From: Vulcaniibacterium tengchongense
GTDB lineage: Bacteria > Pseudomonadota > Gammaproteobacteria > Xanthomonadales > Xanthomonadaceae
Direction: 5' to 3'
Assembly: GCF_003814555.1 (NCBI RefSeq)
Contig: NZ_RKQN01000004.1
Coordinates: 124,001 to 188,000, forward strand
DNA length: 64,000 bases
Shown here: positions 40,650 through 48,731 of the stretch, in pieces
How positions within the stretch are numbered: position 1 is the first letter of the stretch
How the letters are laid out: every line of letters begins with the position of its first letter
The notes under the pieces: model-generated
Database searches by the model: none
What the model saw: the letters and a program-made list of their open reading frames with translations, nothing else
What the model was told of the DNA's origin: nothing
Position numbers and translations under genes: made by a program

Positions 40650-41732
40650 TCATTGCAGGGTGTGGATGCCGTAGCGGGTATCCGATCGCGGTTCGGCCGA
40701 CGGCCGCGAGCACAGGTAGCCGTCCCAGCCCAGCCGCGCGCTGTTCTCGCCGTCCATGGCGACGCCGCGCACGTGTTCGGCTTTCAGGATCAACCGCACC
40801 TCGTACTCCAGGGCCGAGCCGGTCAGCAGGGTCAGCCATTTGGCCAGGGCGACGGAAGCGCTGCGGCCGGGCAGCAGGCTGTCGAAGTGCTCGCGGTCCA
40901 GCGGGCCGAACCACAGGCGCATGCGCAAGTCGCGTTGCCACACGCGCTCGCCGGCCAGCGCGGTCGACCCCAGGCAGGCGTTGTCCATGCCCAGGCGCGT
41001 GCGCTGCCGCTCCGGCACCGGGTACCACGCGCCGACGAACTGCTCCACCCGCACCGGCACCTGGAAATAGTCCGAAAGCAGCTGTTGCAGGAACGCGGCG
41101 GAGACCGGGTGCTGGCGGATGCCGCCGGCGTAGTGGGCGATCGCCTGGTCGAAGACATCGCCTTCACCGTCGGCCAGGCGGTCGCGCAGCGCCGGCAGGC
41201 CCACCCCGGCGAGGGCGAGCACCAGCGGCAGGAAGCGCTCGCGGCGGTCCAGCTCGTACTGCAGCGGCAGCCGGTACTTCTTCCAGGCCGCGTAGTGCAA
41301 CGCCACCGCACGGGTCGTGAACACGTCGAAGAACGCGCGCGCCGCGCGGTCGCGCTGGTAGATCTCGCGATGGGCGATCTGCTCGGTGTAGTGCCGCGGC
41401 AACGCGCCGGCGTTGCCGAGCAGGCCGGTGAACGCCGGCGTGATGTGCACCTCGCCCAGCGCCTCGAGCTCGCCCGCCTGCGGCGCGGCGGCGTCCAGCG
41501 GCTCGCCGTCGCCGCCGTAGGCCTGCAGGCTTTCGATCTCGCTGGCCGGGAAGCCCAGCGACAAGCTGTTGCGGAAGCGCAGGCGCAACGGCACCGCGTC
41601 CGCGCTGCGCACGCCGCGCCGCACGAACAGCTTCTCGAGGATCCGCAGCGCCTGGAAGAACTGGAAGCGATACGGTTCCGCGAGCAACTGCCGGGCTACA
41701 CCAGGATCGACTCGCCGCTGCGTGGTGGACAT
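40650..41732 (-). CDS. tssG: T6SS baseplate protein TssG
   Basis: 360 residues from the ATG at 41732. EPYRFQFFQALRILEKLF is the TssG N-terminal motif, and RFRNSLSLGFPASEIESL and the GLLGNAGALPRHYTE segment are family hallmarks. TssG forms the baseplate wedge with TssF and TssE. Its start lies 37 bp inside the end of tssF, so the two are likely translationally coupled. Confidence 0.95.
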   Translation of the reverse strand: MSTTQRRVDPGVARQLLAEPYRFQFFQALRILEKLFVRRGVRSADAVPLRLRFRNSLSLGFPASEIESLQAYGGDGEPLDAAAPQAGELEALGEVHITPAFTGLLGNAGALPRHYTEQIAHREIYQRDRAARAFFDVFTTRAVALHYAAWKKYRLPLQYELDRRERFLPLVLALAGVGLPALRDRLADGEGDVFDQAIAHYAGGIRQHPVSAAFLQQLLSDYFQVPVRVEQFVGAWYPVPERQRTRLGMDNACLGSTALAGERVWQRDLRMRLWFGPLDREHFDSLLPGRSASVALAKWLTLLTGSALEYEVRLILKAEHVRGVAMDGENSARLGWDGYLCSRPSAEPRSDTRYGIHTLQ

Positions 41733-43528
41733 TGGATCAGGACCTCGCCGCCGTCGCTGGACAGCAGCGTGAGCTGGGTGAAGCTGTTGGCGTGCACGTA
41801 CAGGCCGAAGAAGTGGTCGAGCACCCGCGCGAACGCGGCCAGCCCGGTGCCGACGAAGCCTTGTTCGTCGACCGTCAGGCGGATCTCGATGCCCCGGACC
41901 ACGCTGGCGAAATGCTTGCCCGGCAGCCACGCGGTGGTCGGGCGGTGTTCCAGGCCGACGATGGCGTCGATCTGCCGTCCGGATACGGCGCTGCGCGCCA
42001 GGTCGTACAGGCGCAGCATCTCCTTCAGCGCGGGCAGGCCGCTCTGGGTGAGCGAGAGGTGGTTCAGCGAGAGGTGCGAGATCAGGCGCCAGTGCGCGCC
42101 GCGGCCGCGCTCGAAGCGCAAGGGCCGGCTGGGCTTGCGCAGCAGCGCGATCGTCCGCGCCGGGCTGCCGCCTTCCATGGTCAGGTCGCCGCCCTGCACG
42201 CCGTAGGCGAGGTGGGTGGGCAGGTCCCGGTTGCTGCAGGTCAGCTCCAGGCTGATCACGTCGGTCTGCGGCTGCACCGGGTCGAAGTCGAGGTCGACGA
42301 AGGACAGCTCCGTCTCGAAGCCCGGGCTGTGCCGGGCGACGTTCTCGTCGCGGTGGGCGATCCAGTAGTGGCCGGTGTCGTCGGGACTCTCGCCGTGGTG
42401 CAGCGAATAGAACGGCCGGAACTCGGTGACCTTCTCGCCTTGCGGGGTCTGGCGGACGCGCTTGACCGAATCGATCGAGTGGACTTCGTACGCGAACGCC
42501 CGGCGCGCGTCGGCGACCACCGGGTACGTCGCGGTGCGGTGGGTGACGCGGATCGGCTCGCCGTGCTGCGGAAACAGGTTGACCACCGGCGTGCAGCCCA
42601 GCAGGACGTTATCGACGCCCATCGGCTCGAGGATCCGCGCGGCCGCCGAGTCGGACGGCATGTCCAGCACCAGGTGCAGGGTGAAGCGCTTGCCGGCCTG
42701 CGCCTGCAACGGACGCAGGTCCAGATCGAAGAAGCCGAACTTCTCGGGGAACGCGAACAGCTCCGTCAGCAGCCGGTACGCCGGATGCGAGCGCGCCGGG
42801 AAATCGATCAAGGCCTCGTCGGCGGCGAAGCCGCACTGCTGCAGCAGCGGCTTGGGCAACGCATGCCAGCGCCCGCTGCCGGCCGGCTCGACATAGGCGG
42901 CGCACACGTTCAGCGCGAGCACGTCGCGCAGGGTCGCGCAGAACGAGGGCTCGCCCTCGGTGAACAGGCGCAGGCGGTCGATGCCCAGCTTCGGCAACGA
43001 CGGCTGGTCGCCGAGCAGTTCGAACGTCAGCGCGATCTCGCCGCCGCTTCCGGGCGGCAGCGCCACGGCCATCGGCGCCTCGGCGACCGGCTTGAAGGCG
43101 GCGCCGGCAACCCGGATCGGCGCCAGCGTCACGTCGTAGCTGGTGCGCAGCTTGCACGCGACGCCGCGCACCGGCCGGGTATGCAGCAGCGTCCCGCGCG
43201 GAATGGTGACCGGCGCGCTGAGCTTGGCCAGCGCCGGCCCCGCGTCGAAACGGGCGATCGAGCACGCGGGGAAGCTGCGCAGGTAGTGCGGGTACAGCAC
43301 TTCCAGCAGCGTCTCGGTGAACTCCGGGTAGTCGTCCTCGATCTTCTTGTTCACCCGCGCGGACAGCAGCGCGAACGATTCGATCAGCCGTTCGACGTGC
43401 GGGTCCTGGCTGCCGTCCGCCGACAACAGCAGGCGCCCGGCGATCTTCGGGTAGCGCTCGGCGAACTCGCGGCCGTAGCGCCGGAGGAAACCCAGCTCGC
43501 GTTCGTAGTAGGGCAGCAGGTCTTCCAT
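41696..43528 (-). CDS. tssF: T6SS baseplate protein TssF
   Basis: 610 residues from the ATG at 43528 (MEDLLPYYERELGFLRRYGREFAERYPKIAGRL), the invariant TssF start; the frame upstream of it is not TssF. PHVERLIESFALLSARVNKKIEDDYPEFTETLLEVLYPHYLRSFP is the typical N-terminal block (residues about 43-90). TssF dimers hold TssG and connect to sheath and hub. It overlaps tssG and lies 11 bp after tssE. Confidence 0.95.
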   Translation of the reverse strand: MEDLLPYYERELGFLRRYGREFAERYPKIAGRLLLSADGSQDPHVERLIESFALLSARVNKKIEDDYPEFTETLLEVLYPHYLRSFPACSIARFDAGPALAKLSAPVTIPRGTLLHTRPVRGVACKLRTSYDVTLAPIRVAGAAFKPVAEAPMAVALPPGSGGEIALTFELLGDQPSLPKLGIDRLRLFTEGEPSFCATLRDVLALNVCAAYVEPAGSGRWHALPKPLLQQCGFAADEALIDFPARSHPAYRLLTELFAFPEKFGFFDLDLRPLQAQAGKRFTLHLVLDMPSDSAAARILEPMGVDNVLLGCTPVVNLFPQHGEPIRVTHRTATYPVVADARRAFAYEVHSIDSVKRVRQTPQGEKVTEFRPFYSLHHGESPDDTGHYWIAHRDENVARHSPGFETELSFVDLDFDPVQPQTDVISLELTCSNRDLPTHLAYGVQGGDLTMEGGSPARTIALLRKPSRPLRFERGRGAHWRLISHLSLNHLSLTQSGLPALKEMLRLYDLARSAVSGRQIDAIVGLEHRPTTAWLPGKHFASVVRGIEIRLTVDEQGFVGTGLAAFARVLDHFFGLYVHANSFTQLTLLSSDGGEVLIQCPPRSGESILV

Positions 43529-43539
43529 CGCGGCCTCGC

Positions 43540-44028
43540 TTACGCCGCAACGCGGCGCAGGCGGCTCACCGAGTACTGCAGCGTGCTCGGCTGCAGCAGC
43601 GCGTCGAAGCTGATCGGCTCGCGCGCCGGCTGCACGTCGAGCAGCGCATGGATGGCGAAGTGCAAGCCGCCGACGCTGCCGCGCGCGCCGGACTCCAGGG
43701 CGACGCGGACGTTGTGCAGCCGCGGCTCGTGGCGGGCGATCGCCTGCTCCAGCGAGCGGCAGATCGCGGCGCGGTCGTAGGCGTTGGCCAGGCTCATCGT
43801 CGAGAAGTCGCGCAACCCGTAGGTCATCAGCGACTTCTGGCAGTTGGGGTACTGCTTGAGCGCTTCTTCGGAGAACGCGGCGCGGCTGTTCAGGAGCCCT
43901 TCGAGGTCGCGCGCCACCGATTCCTTGTACTGCTCCAGGGACACGGATTTGAAAACGGCGCTCGGGGCCGCGGCCCTGGGCTCGTCGTCGAAGAGCTTTT
44001 CCAGCAAGTTGGGTTCGAATCCCTTCAT
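43540..44028 (-). CDS. tssE: T6SS baseplate protein TssE (gp25-like)
   Basis: 162 residues from the ATG at 44028 (MKGFEPNLLEKLFDD). The gp25 lysozyme-like fold is marked by VARDLEGLLNSRAAF, SLMTYGLRDFSTMSL and the conserved EPRLHNVRVALE near residue 110. TssE starts sheath assembly at the baseplate. The ORF extends upstream in a low-complexity Arg-rich stretch, which is excluded. A 234-bp gap with a strong hairpin separates it from hcp. Confidence 0.93.
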   Translation of the reverse strand: MKGFEPNLLEKLFDDEPRAAAPSAVFKSVSLEQYKESVARDLEGLLNSRAAFSEEALKQYPNCQKSLMTYGLRDFSTMSLANAYDRAAICRSLEQAIARHEPRLHNVRVALESGARGSVGGLHFAIHALLDVQPAREPISFDALLQPSTLQYSVSRLRRVAA

Positions 44029-44224
44029 GCGTCCACCACGGCGGCGTAGGCGCGCTCGGCCGTTTCGTCGCGGGCTGCGGGTGGCGGCGCTGCCCGAGCG
44101 ACCGGAGCCGGCGCTCTGCATTCCCCTGCTGATCGCACTTGCCGATGAAGGATCCGCAAAGCGGGACAGCAAACGTTGTTCTCGTCTTCCATTTCGCCCA
44201 AGGCCTTTGCCCGGAGCTTCGATG

Positions 44225-44252
44225 TGCGGTGGCGGCCGGAACCGCCACCGCA
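44225..44252 (-). terminator. Hairpin directly after hcp, likely attenuator
   Basis: A perfect 11-bp inverted repeat (TGCGGTGGCGG / CCGCCACCGCA) with a 6-base loop lies 10 bp beyond the hcp stop. No T tract follows on the minus strand, so it may stabilise the hcp mRNA 3' end or cause partial termination, keeping Hcp output above that of tssE-clpV. Confidence 0.65.
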
Positions 44253-44262
44253 CGAACCGCAC

Positions 44263-44790
44263 TTAGACAGCGAAAGTCGGCTTGCCCAGGGTGGGACTGG
44301 CCTGCATGACCACCTTGCCGCCGGCACCGCCGCCCGGGTTCTGGGCGGTGTAAGTCTGCTTGATCGCGCCGAACGAGAGCTCGACTTCCTCCTCGAGCAT
44401 GCCCTCGTCGCTGACGCGGGTCGTGATCTTGCTGACCACCACGTTCAGCAGGTTGACGACCCAGTAGTCGACTTCCTTGTTGTCGCCGTCGGCACGGGTG
44501 AACACGAGCTCGCCCTTGGGCAGGGTCGCGCCGTTGAACGCGGTCTGGAACAGCGGGCCGCTGGCGATGTCCACCGACTTGACGAACTTGATGGTCGAGA
44601 ACTCCGCCCGCGCGGCGGTGTGGCCGCCGGTGGTCGACGCCGTGGCCGAACGCGGCTGCGTCAGGCTCAGCTCGTAATCGCGGATCTCGATCTTGTCCTT
44701 GTGGCGCTCGATGCGCGACTCGCCCTTGATGGTATCCAGGGCGAGGAATGCGCTGGGCTTCTGACGCTTGGTTTCGTTTTGAGTTGCCAT
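44263..44790 (-). CDS. hcp: T6SS inner tube protein Hcp (TssD)
   Basis: 175 residues. AFLALDTIKGESRIERHKDKIE is the Hcp N-terminal strand pair, then EFSTIKFVKSVDIASGPLF and YWVVNLLNVVVSKITTRV are family segments. Hcp hexamers stack to form the tube fired by the sheath. AAGGA lies before the ATG, and a tandem 17-bp direct repeat sits about 60-95 bp upstream. A hairpin follows the stop. These hints of separate control fit the need for a large excess of Hcp. Confidence 0.96.
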   Translation of the reverse strand: MATQNETKRQKPSAFLALDTIKGESRIERHKDKIEIRDYELSLTQPRSATASTTGGHTAARAEFSTIKFVKSVDIASGPLFQTAFNGATLPKGELVFTRADGDNKEVDYWVVNLLNVVVSKITTRVSDEGMLEEEVELSFGAIKQTYTAQNPGGGAGGKVVMQASPTLGKPTFAV

Positions 44791-44847
44791 GAGTAGTTCC
44801 TTATCGTCCTTGTGACATGAGTTGAACGGTCGAGTGTGTGGATGTTG

Positions 44848-44883
44848 CGTTCAAGTACCGCCAAGTCGTTCAAGTGCAGCCAA
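44848..44883 (-). promoter_or_regulatory. Tandem 17-bp direct repeats upstream of hcp
   Basis: On the minus strand TTGGCTGCACTTGAACG (44883-44867) is followed after 2 bases by TTGGCGGTACTTGAACG (44864-44848): two units with a 19-bp period and two mismatches, ending 58 bp before the hcp start. A phased direct repeat at this distance looks like a regulator binding site. Sigma54-type -24/-12 spacing was tested by eye and does not fit. Confidence 0.5.
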
Positions 44884-45081
44884 AACATCAGGGGCGTGCG
44901 CCCAATGGAGGTGCCGCGCGGGGAAGCCCGTCCCGGGCTCTTTCCCGGCGTCCCCGGCCGGTGATGCCACCGGCCCGGCCCTCGGGCCGCGCGCTCGCGC
45001 GGCCGTGTACGAACCCTCCCTGGCTCGCGAAGCCGCCGTTCGACTCCGACGGCGGCCTACTTGCGGAATGGGAGATCCCCT

Positions 45082-46569
45082 TTACTTCTTCGCCCCTGCC
45101 GGCAGCTCCGCCACCAGGCGCAGCGACACCGACAGCTCGTCGAGCTGGAAATGCGGGCGCAGGAACGCCACGGCGCGATAGACGCCCGGGCGGCCCGCCA
45201 CCTCGGACACCTGGATCGAGGCCTCGCGCAGCGGGTGCTGGGCCTTGGCTTCCTGGGTCGCGTTGTCGTCGAGCAGCACGTACTGGGCGATCCAACGGTT
45301 GAGGAAGTCCTCCACGTTGCCCGCCGAAGCGAAGCTGCCGATCTTCTCCCGCATCATCGCCTTCAGGTAGTGGGCGATGCGCGAGACGGCGAAGATGTAC
45401 TGCAGCTGCGACGACAGGATCGCGTTCGCGTTGGCGGCGTCGGTGTTGTACTTCTTCGCCTTCTGCGCCGACTGCGCGCCGAAGAACGCCGCGTAGTCGG
45501 TGTTCTTGCAGTGCACCAGCGGGATGAAGCCGAGGTCGGAGAGTTCCTTCTCGCGGCGGTCGGTGATCGCGATCTCGGTGGGGCACTTGAGCGCGATCTC
45601 GCCGTCGTCGGTGCGGAAGGTGTGGGTCGGCAGGTCCTCGACCAGGCCGCCGCCCTCGACGCCGCGGATCGCGGCGCACCAGCCGTAGTCCTCGAACGCG
45701 CGGGTCAGGCGCGCGCCGAACGCGTAGGCGGTGTTGCACCACAGGTACTTGCCGTGGTCGGCGCCGTCGACGTCCTCGACGAAGTTGAAGCCCTCGACGG
45801 TGGTGCCGTCCTTCGGGTTGTACGGCAGGCGCCCGAGGAAGCGCGGCAGGGTCAGGCCGACGTAGCGGCTGTCCTCGCTCTCGCGGAAGGACTTCCACTT
45901 GGCGTATTCGATGGTGTCGAAGATCTTGGACAGATCCCGCGGCTTGCCCAGGTCGGTGAAGCTCTCCAGGCCGAACATGTCTTCCGAGGCCGCGGTGATG
46001 AACGGCGCATGCGCGGCCGCCGCGACGTGCGACATCTGCTCGACGAAATACATGTCCTCCGGCTGGCGGCCGATGTAGTAGTCGCCGATCATGGCGCCGA
46101 AGGGCGAGCCGCCGAACGTGCCGAACTCTTCCTCATAGACCTTCTTGAACAGCGCGCTCTGGTCGAAGTCGATCGCAGACTTGAAGTCGCGCACGAGGTC
46201 CTTCTTCGGCGCGTTGAAGACCTTGATCTTCAGCATCGCCCCGGTCGAGGTCTGCTGGCACAGGTAATGCAGGCCGCGCCAGGTGCTCTCGAGCTTCTGG
46301 AACTCGGGCGCGTGCATGATCGCGCTGAGCTGCTCGGAAATGAGCCGGTCCAGCTCGGCGACGCGCGCGTCCAGCGTCAGGTTGAGGTTGTCCGACACCA
46401 CCACGGTGCCTTCCATCACCTCCCGCACCAGCTCGGAGATGATGTCCTTCGCGCGCTGGTGCTCGGCCTCCGACTTGGCGACCTTGCTTTGCGCGATGAT
46501 CTGGTCGAGCAGGCCGGCCTCGGCCGTGCCCGCGGCCGCGGTGGCGGCCTCCGCCTGCGTTGCGTTCAT
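45082..46569 (-). CDS. tssC: T6SS contractile sheath large subunit TssC (VipB)
   Basis: 495 residues. LDARVAELDRLISEQLSAIM, QKLESTWRGLHYLCQQTSTG and EEFGTFGGSPFGAMIGDY are TssC signatures, as is the C-terminal LSVSLRLVAELPAGAKK. TssC and TssB form the contractile sheath around the Hcp tube. Its ATG at 46569 overlaps the tssB stop by 4 bases (ATGA). A 291-bp gap containing a short hairpin (45032-45056) and the hcp control region follows. Confidence 0.97.
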   Translation of the reverse strand: MNATQAEAATAAAGTAEAGLLDQIIAQSKVAKSEAEHQRAKDIISELVREVMEGTVVVSDNLNLTLDARVAELDRLISEQLSAIMHAPEFQKLESTWRGLHYLCQQTSTGAMLKIKVFNAPKKDLVRDFKSAIDFDQSALFKKVYEEEFGTFGGSPFGAMIGDYYIGRQPEDMYFVEQMSHVAAAAHAPFITAASEDMFGLESFTDLGKPRDLSKIFDTIEYAKWKSFRESEDSRYVGLTLPRFLGRLPYNPKDGTTVEGFNFVEDVDGADHGKYLWCNTAYAFGARLTRAFEDYGWCAAIRGVEGGGLVEDLPTHTFRTDDGEIALKCPTEIAITDRREKELSDLGFIPLVHCKNTDYAAFFGAQSAQKAKKYNTDAANANAILSSQLQYIFAVSRIAHYLKAMMREKIGSFASAGNVEDFLNRWIAQYVLLDDNATQEAKAQHPLREASIQVSEVAGRPGVYRAVAFLRPHFQLDELSVSLRLVAELPAGAKK

Positions 46570-47072
46570 GCCGACTCCTGGCCGCCCTGGCCCAGTTTCT
46601 TCAGCTGTTCGGTATTGCTCAGCACTTCGTTGAGCAGGTCCTCGAGCTTCTCGTTCCCGGCGAGCTTGTTGCGCAGGTCGGCGAGCTTCGAGCGCGCCTC
46701 CAGCAGCTTGCGCAGCGGTTCGACCTGCTGCGCCACCGCTTCGGGGCGGAAGTCGTCGATGGACTTGAACTTGAGCTCCACGGCGAACTCCCCGCCCTCG
46801 TCGCTGAGCTTGTTCGGCACGCGGTAGACCGCGCGCGGGGCCATGCCTTCCATGACCTCGTCGAAATTGTCGAGGTCGACGTTCACGAACTTGCGGTCCT
46901 TCAGCTTCGGCAGCGGCTCCTCGGGCTGGCCGCTGAAATCGCCGAGCACGCCGACCACGAAGGGAATCTCCTTCTGCTCGATCGCATCGCCTTTCTCGAC
47001 GTCGTACGTCAACTGCACCCGCGGCGGACGGACCTTCTGCAGGCGCTTCTGGATGCTTTCCTTCTTCGACAT
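46566..47072 (-). CDS. tssB: T6SS contractile sheath small subunit TssB (VipA)
   Basis: 168 residues. Start MSKKESIQKRLQKVRPPRVQLTYDVEKGD, then VVGVLGDFSG, LKDRKFVNVDLDNFDEVM and a C-terminal helix (LRKLLEARSKLADLRNKLAG), all typical of TssB. It forms the sheath protomer with TssC, with which it overlaps by ATGA. It is the second gene of the minus-strand T6SS unit, 49 bp after the TPR lipoprotein gene. Confidence 0.97.
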   Translation of the reverse strand: MSKKESIQKRLQKVRPPRVQLTYDVEKGDAIEQKEIPFVVGVLGDFSGQPEEPLPKLKDRKFVNVDLDNFDEVMEGMAPRAVYRVPNKLSDEGGEFAVELKFKSIDDFRPEAVAQQVEPLRKLLEARSKLADLRNKLAGNEKLEDLLNEVLSNTEQLKKLGQGGQESA

Positions 47073-47121
47073 CTCAATCGTCTCCCGGACGACGCGGCGC
47101 CGGCCGGCGCCGCGAAAGGCT

Positions 47122-47724
47122 TCAATCGAACGGATTGCGTTCGGCGGTATCGGAAGCGGACCCCGACGTGGCGGTGGCCGCCGCCGGCGCCGCGCGGCGC
47201 GTGCCGCGGGTGCTGCGCGGCTTGGGCTTGGGCTTGGGCACCAGGTCGCCGACGACGAAGTCGTTGCCCATCGTCGCGATCATGGTCGCGCGCAGCTGCT
47301 CGGCCTCGCGGCGGGCGGTCTCCGACGCCAGCGCGCCGCTGCCCTGCAGGCGCTTGAGCGATTGCGCGGCCACGCGCAGGCCGCTCACCGTCAGGACGCT
47401 GTCGGCGACCATGTCGGTCGGATCGCGCTTGAGCACCTCTTCCGCGGCGACGATGGCGCGGCCGTAGTTGCCGGCATCGAACTGCAGCTGCGCGCTGCGC
47501 ACCCAAGGCTCCTTGCGGGTGGGATCGACCTTGGCCGCCTCGTTGAAGCTGGCGAGGGCGCTCTCGATCCGGCCGGCGGACACTTCCGCCTCGGCGGCGC
47601 TCATCAACCGGTCATAGCCGCCGGCTTGCGCCTTCTTGGCGCCGCCGGACGCGCACGCCGCCAGGCCGAGCGCCAGCACGGCCGCCATGAGGGCACGGAA
47701 GGAAACCAGGAGGGGGGACTTCAT
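47122..47724 (-). CDS. T6SS-associated TPR lipoprotein
   Basis: 200 residues from the ATG at 47724 (MKSPLLVSFRALMAAVLALGLAACASGG). The lipobox LAAC puts Cys at the mature N-terminus, so an outer-membrane or periplasmic lipoprotein is expected. TPR-like helices follow (YDRLMSAAEAEVSAGRIESALASFNEA; VDPTRKEPWVRSAQLQFDAG). The tail is Lys/Pro/Arg-rich (VPKPKPKPRSTRGTRRAAP). It leads the operon, as TPR lipoproteins do in related T6SS clusters. It may assist assembly of the membrane complex; the exact role is unknown. Confidence 0.82.
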   Translation of the reverse strand: MKSPLLVSFRALMAAVLALGLAACASGGAKKAQAGGYDRLMSAAEAEVSAGRIESALASFNEAAKVDPTRKEPWVRSAQLQFDAGNYGRAIVAAEEVLKRDPTDMVADSVLTVSGLRVAAQSLKRLQGSGALASETARREAEQLRATMIATMGNDFVVGDLVPKPKPKPRSTRGTRRAAPAAATATSGSASDTAERNPFD

Positions 47725-47812
47725 TGAACTGCACTCTCCTTGTGGGGACGAACGATGCCTCCGTCGGCTAGCGACGATCGTCACTTGGTGACGCTTGCGG
47801 GCACCTATGGCC

Positions 47813-47841
47813 GGTATAGTAGCCTTAAGCGCCACCGTCAA
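47813..47841 (-). promoter_or_regulatory. Sigma70-type promoter of the tssB-side T6SS operon
   Basis: On the minus strand TTGACG (47841-47836), a 17-base spacer and TATACC (47818-47813). That is 5/6 and 4/6 to consensus at ideal spacing. The transcript start is predicted near 47806, leaving a leader of about 80 bases. An inverted repeat CGTCAC-TTG-GTGACG (47779-47793) lies in that leader, where it could act as operator or hairpin. Confidence 0.6.
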
Positions 47842-47939
47842 GGCAACCCCACGGCCCCATCCTGGCCTTCCCGGACGTCATCCGGGTGACAGGCCGATGA
47901 CGGGGCGGGTCTGACCGCCGTTTTCAGGGAGTGACGTAC

Positions 47940-48581
47940 ATGGACCGCCAGCCCGCCCGCCGCGCCCGATGGGCGCCGTACCGCCCGTCGGGGCTCGCCT
48001 GGGCCCTCGTGACCGGCCTGGCCTTGGCCGCGACCGGCTGCGCCAGCTCCGGGGGGCTCGGCAAGGCGATGGGCAAGGCGCTGGAGACCGTGGGCCTCAA
48101 GGCCCCCGCGCCGGAACAGCCGCAGGAACACACGGTGCCGCTGCGCCTGTATGCCGCCGAGAACCTCAATGCGGGCAACGAGCGGCGGCCGCTGGCGCTG
48201 GTGGTGCGGGTCTATCAGCTGCGCAACCTGCAACGCTTCGAGCAGGCCCCCTTCGACGCCTTCCTGGACGAGAACGCCGAGCGCGCCGCGTTGGGCAGCG
48301 ACCTGGTCTCCGCCAGCGAGATCCTGCTCACCCCGGGCCAGCGCCACGAGGTCCAGGAGAAGGTGGCCGCCGACGGCAGCCATCTCGGCGTGGTCGCCCT
48401 GTTCCGCTCCCCGGCGGCCAGCCGCTGGCGATTCGCCTTCGACAGCCGCAAGGCGGCCAAGGACGGGATCACCATCGGGCTGCACGCCTGCGCCATGACC
48501 ACCACCAGCGCCGCGCTCGAGACGCAGCTGGCGAGCGAGCCGCATGCGCTGTCTTCGGTCAATTGCGCGGGCAAGCGCTGA
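47940..48581 (+). CDS. tssJ: T6SS outer-membrane lipoprotein TssJ
   Basis: 213 residues from the ATG at 47940, 8 bases after AGGGAG (an in-frame GTG at 47931 is too close to that site). The lipobox is LAATGC. The mature domain begins after a short linker: VPLRLYAAENLNAGNERRPLALVVRVYQLRN is the TssJ beta-sandwich start, and ERAALGSDLVSASEILLTPG and LGVVALFRSP complete the family pattern. TssJ anchors the TssL-TssM complex to the outer membrane. It is divergent from the TPR lipoprotein gene. Confidence 0.94.
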   Translation: MDRQPARRARWAPYRPSGLAWALVTGLALAATGCASSGGLGKAMGKALETVGLKAPAPEQPQEHTVPLRLYAAENLNAGNERRPLALVVRVYQLRNLQRFEQAPFDAFLDENAERAALGSDLVSASEILLTPGQRHEVQEKVAADGSHLGVVALFRSPAASRWRFAFDSRKAAKDGITIGLHACAMTTTSAALETQLASEPHALSSVNCAGKR

Positions 48582-48731
48582 GGCGCCGATGCGGATGCGT
48601 TTCGCGCGGGCGAACGACGCGCCGGATGTAGTAGGCTCGCCCGGAACCGCCGGACCGGCGCGCGCGCCCAGCCGCGAGCGCCGCGGGCCGTCCGCCCGGG
48701 ACGCGGGCCAAAGGATTGCAGCGAGGCAGTC

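Noticed and set aside
44791-45081. Sigma54 (-24/-12) promoter upstream of hcp
   Set aside because: TGGC and TTG are present in each repeat but the distance between the GG and GC positions is about two bases too short.
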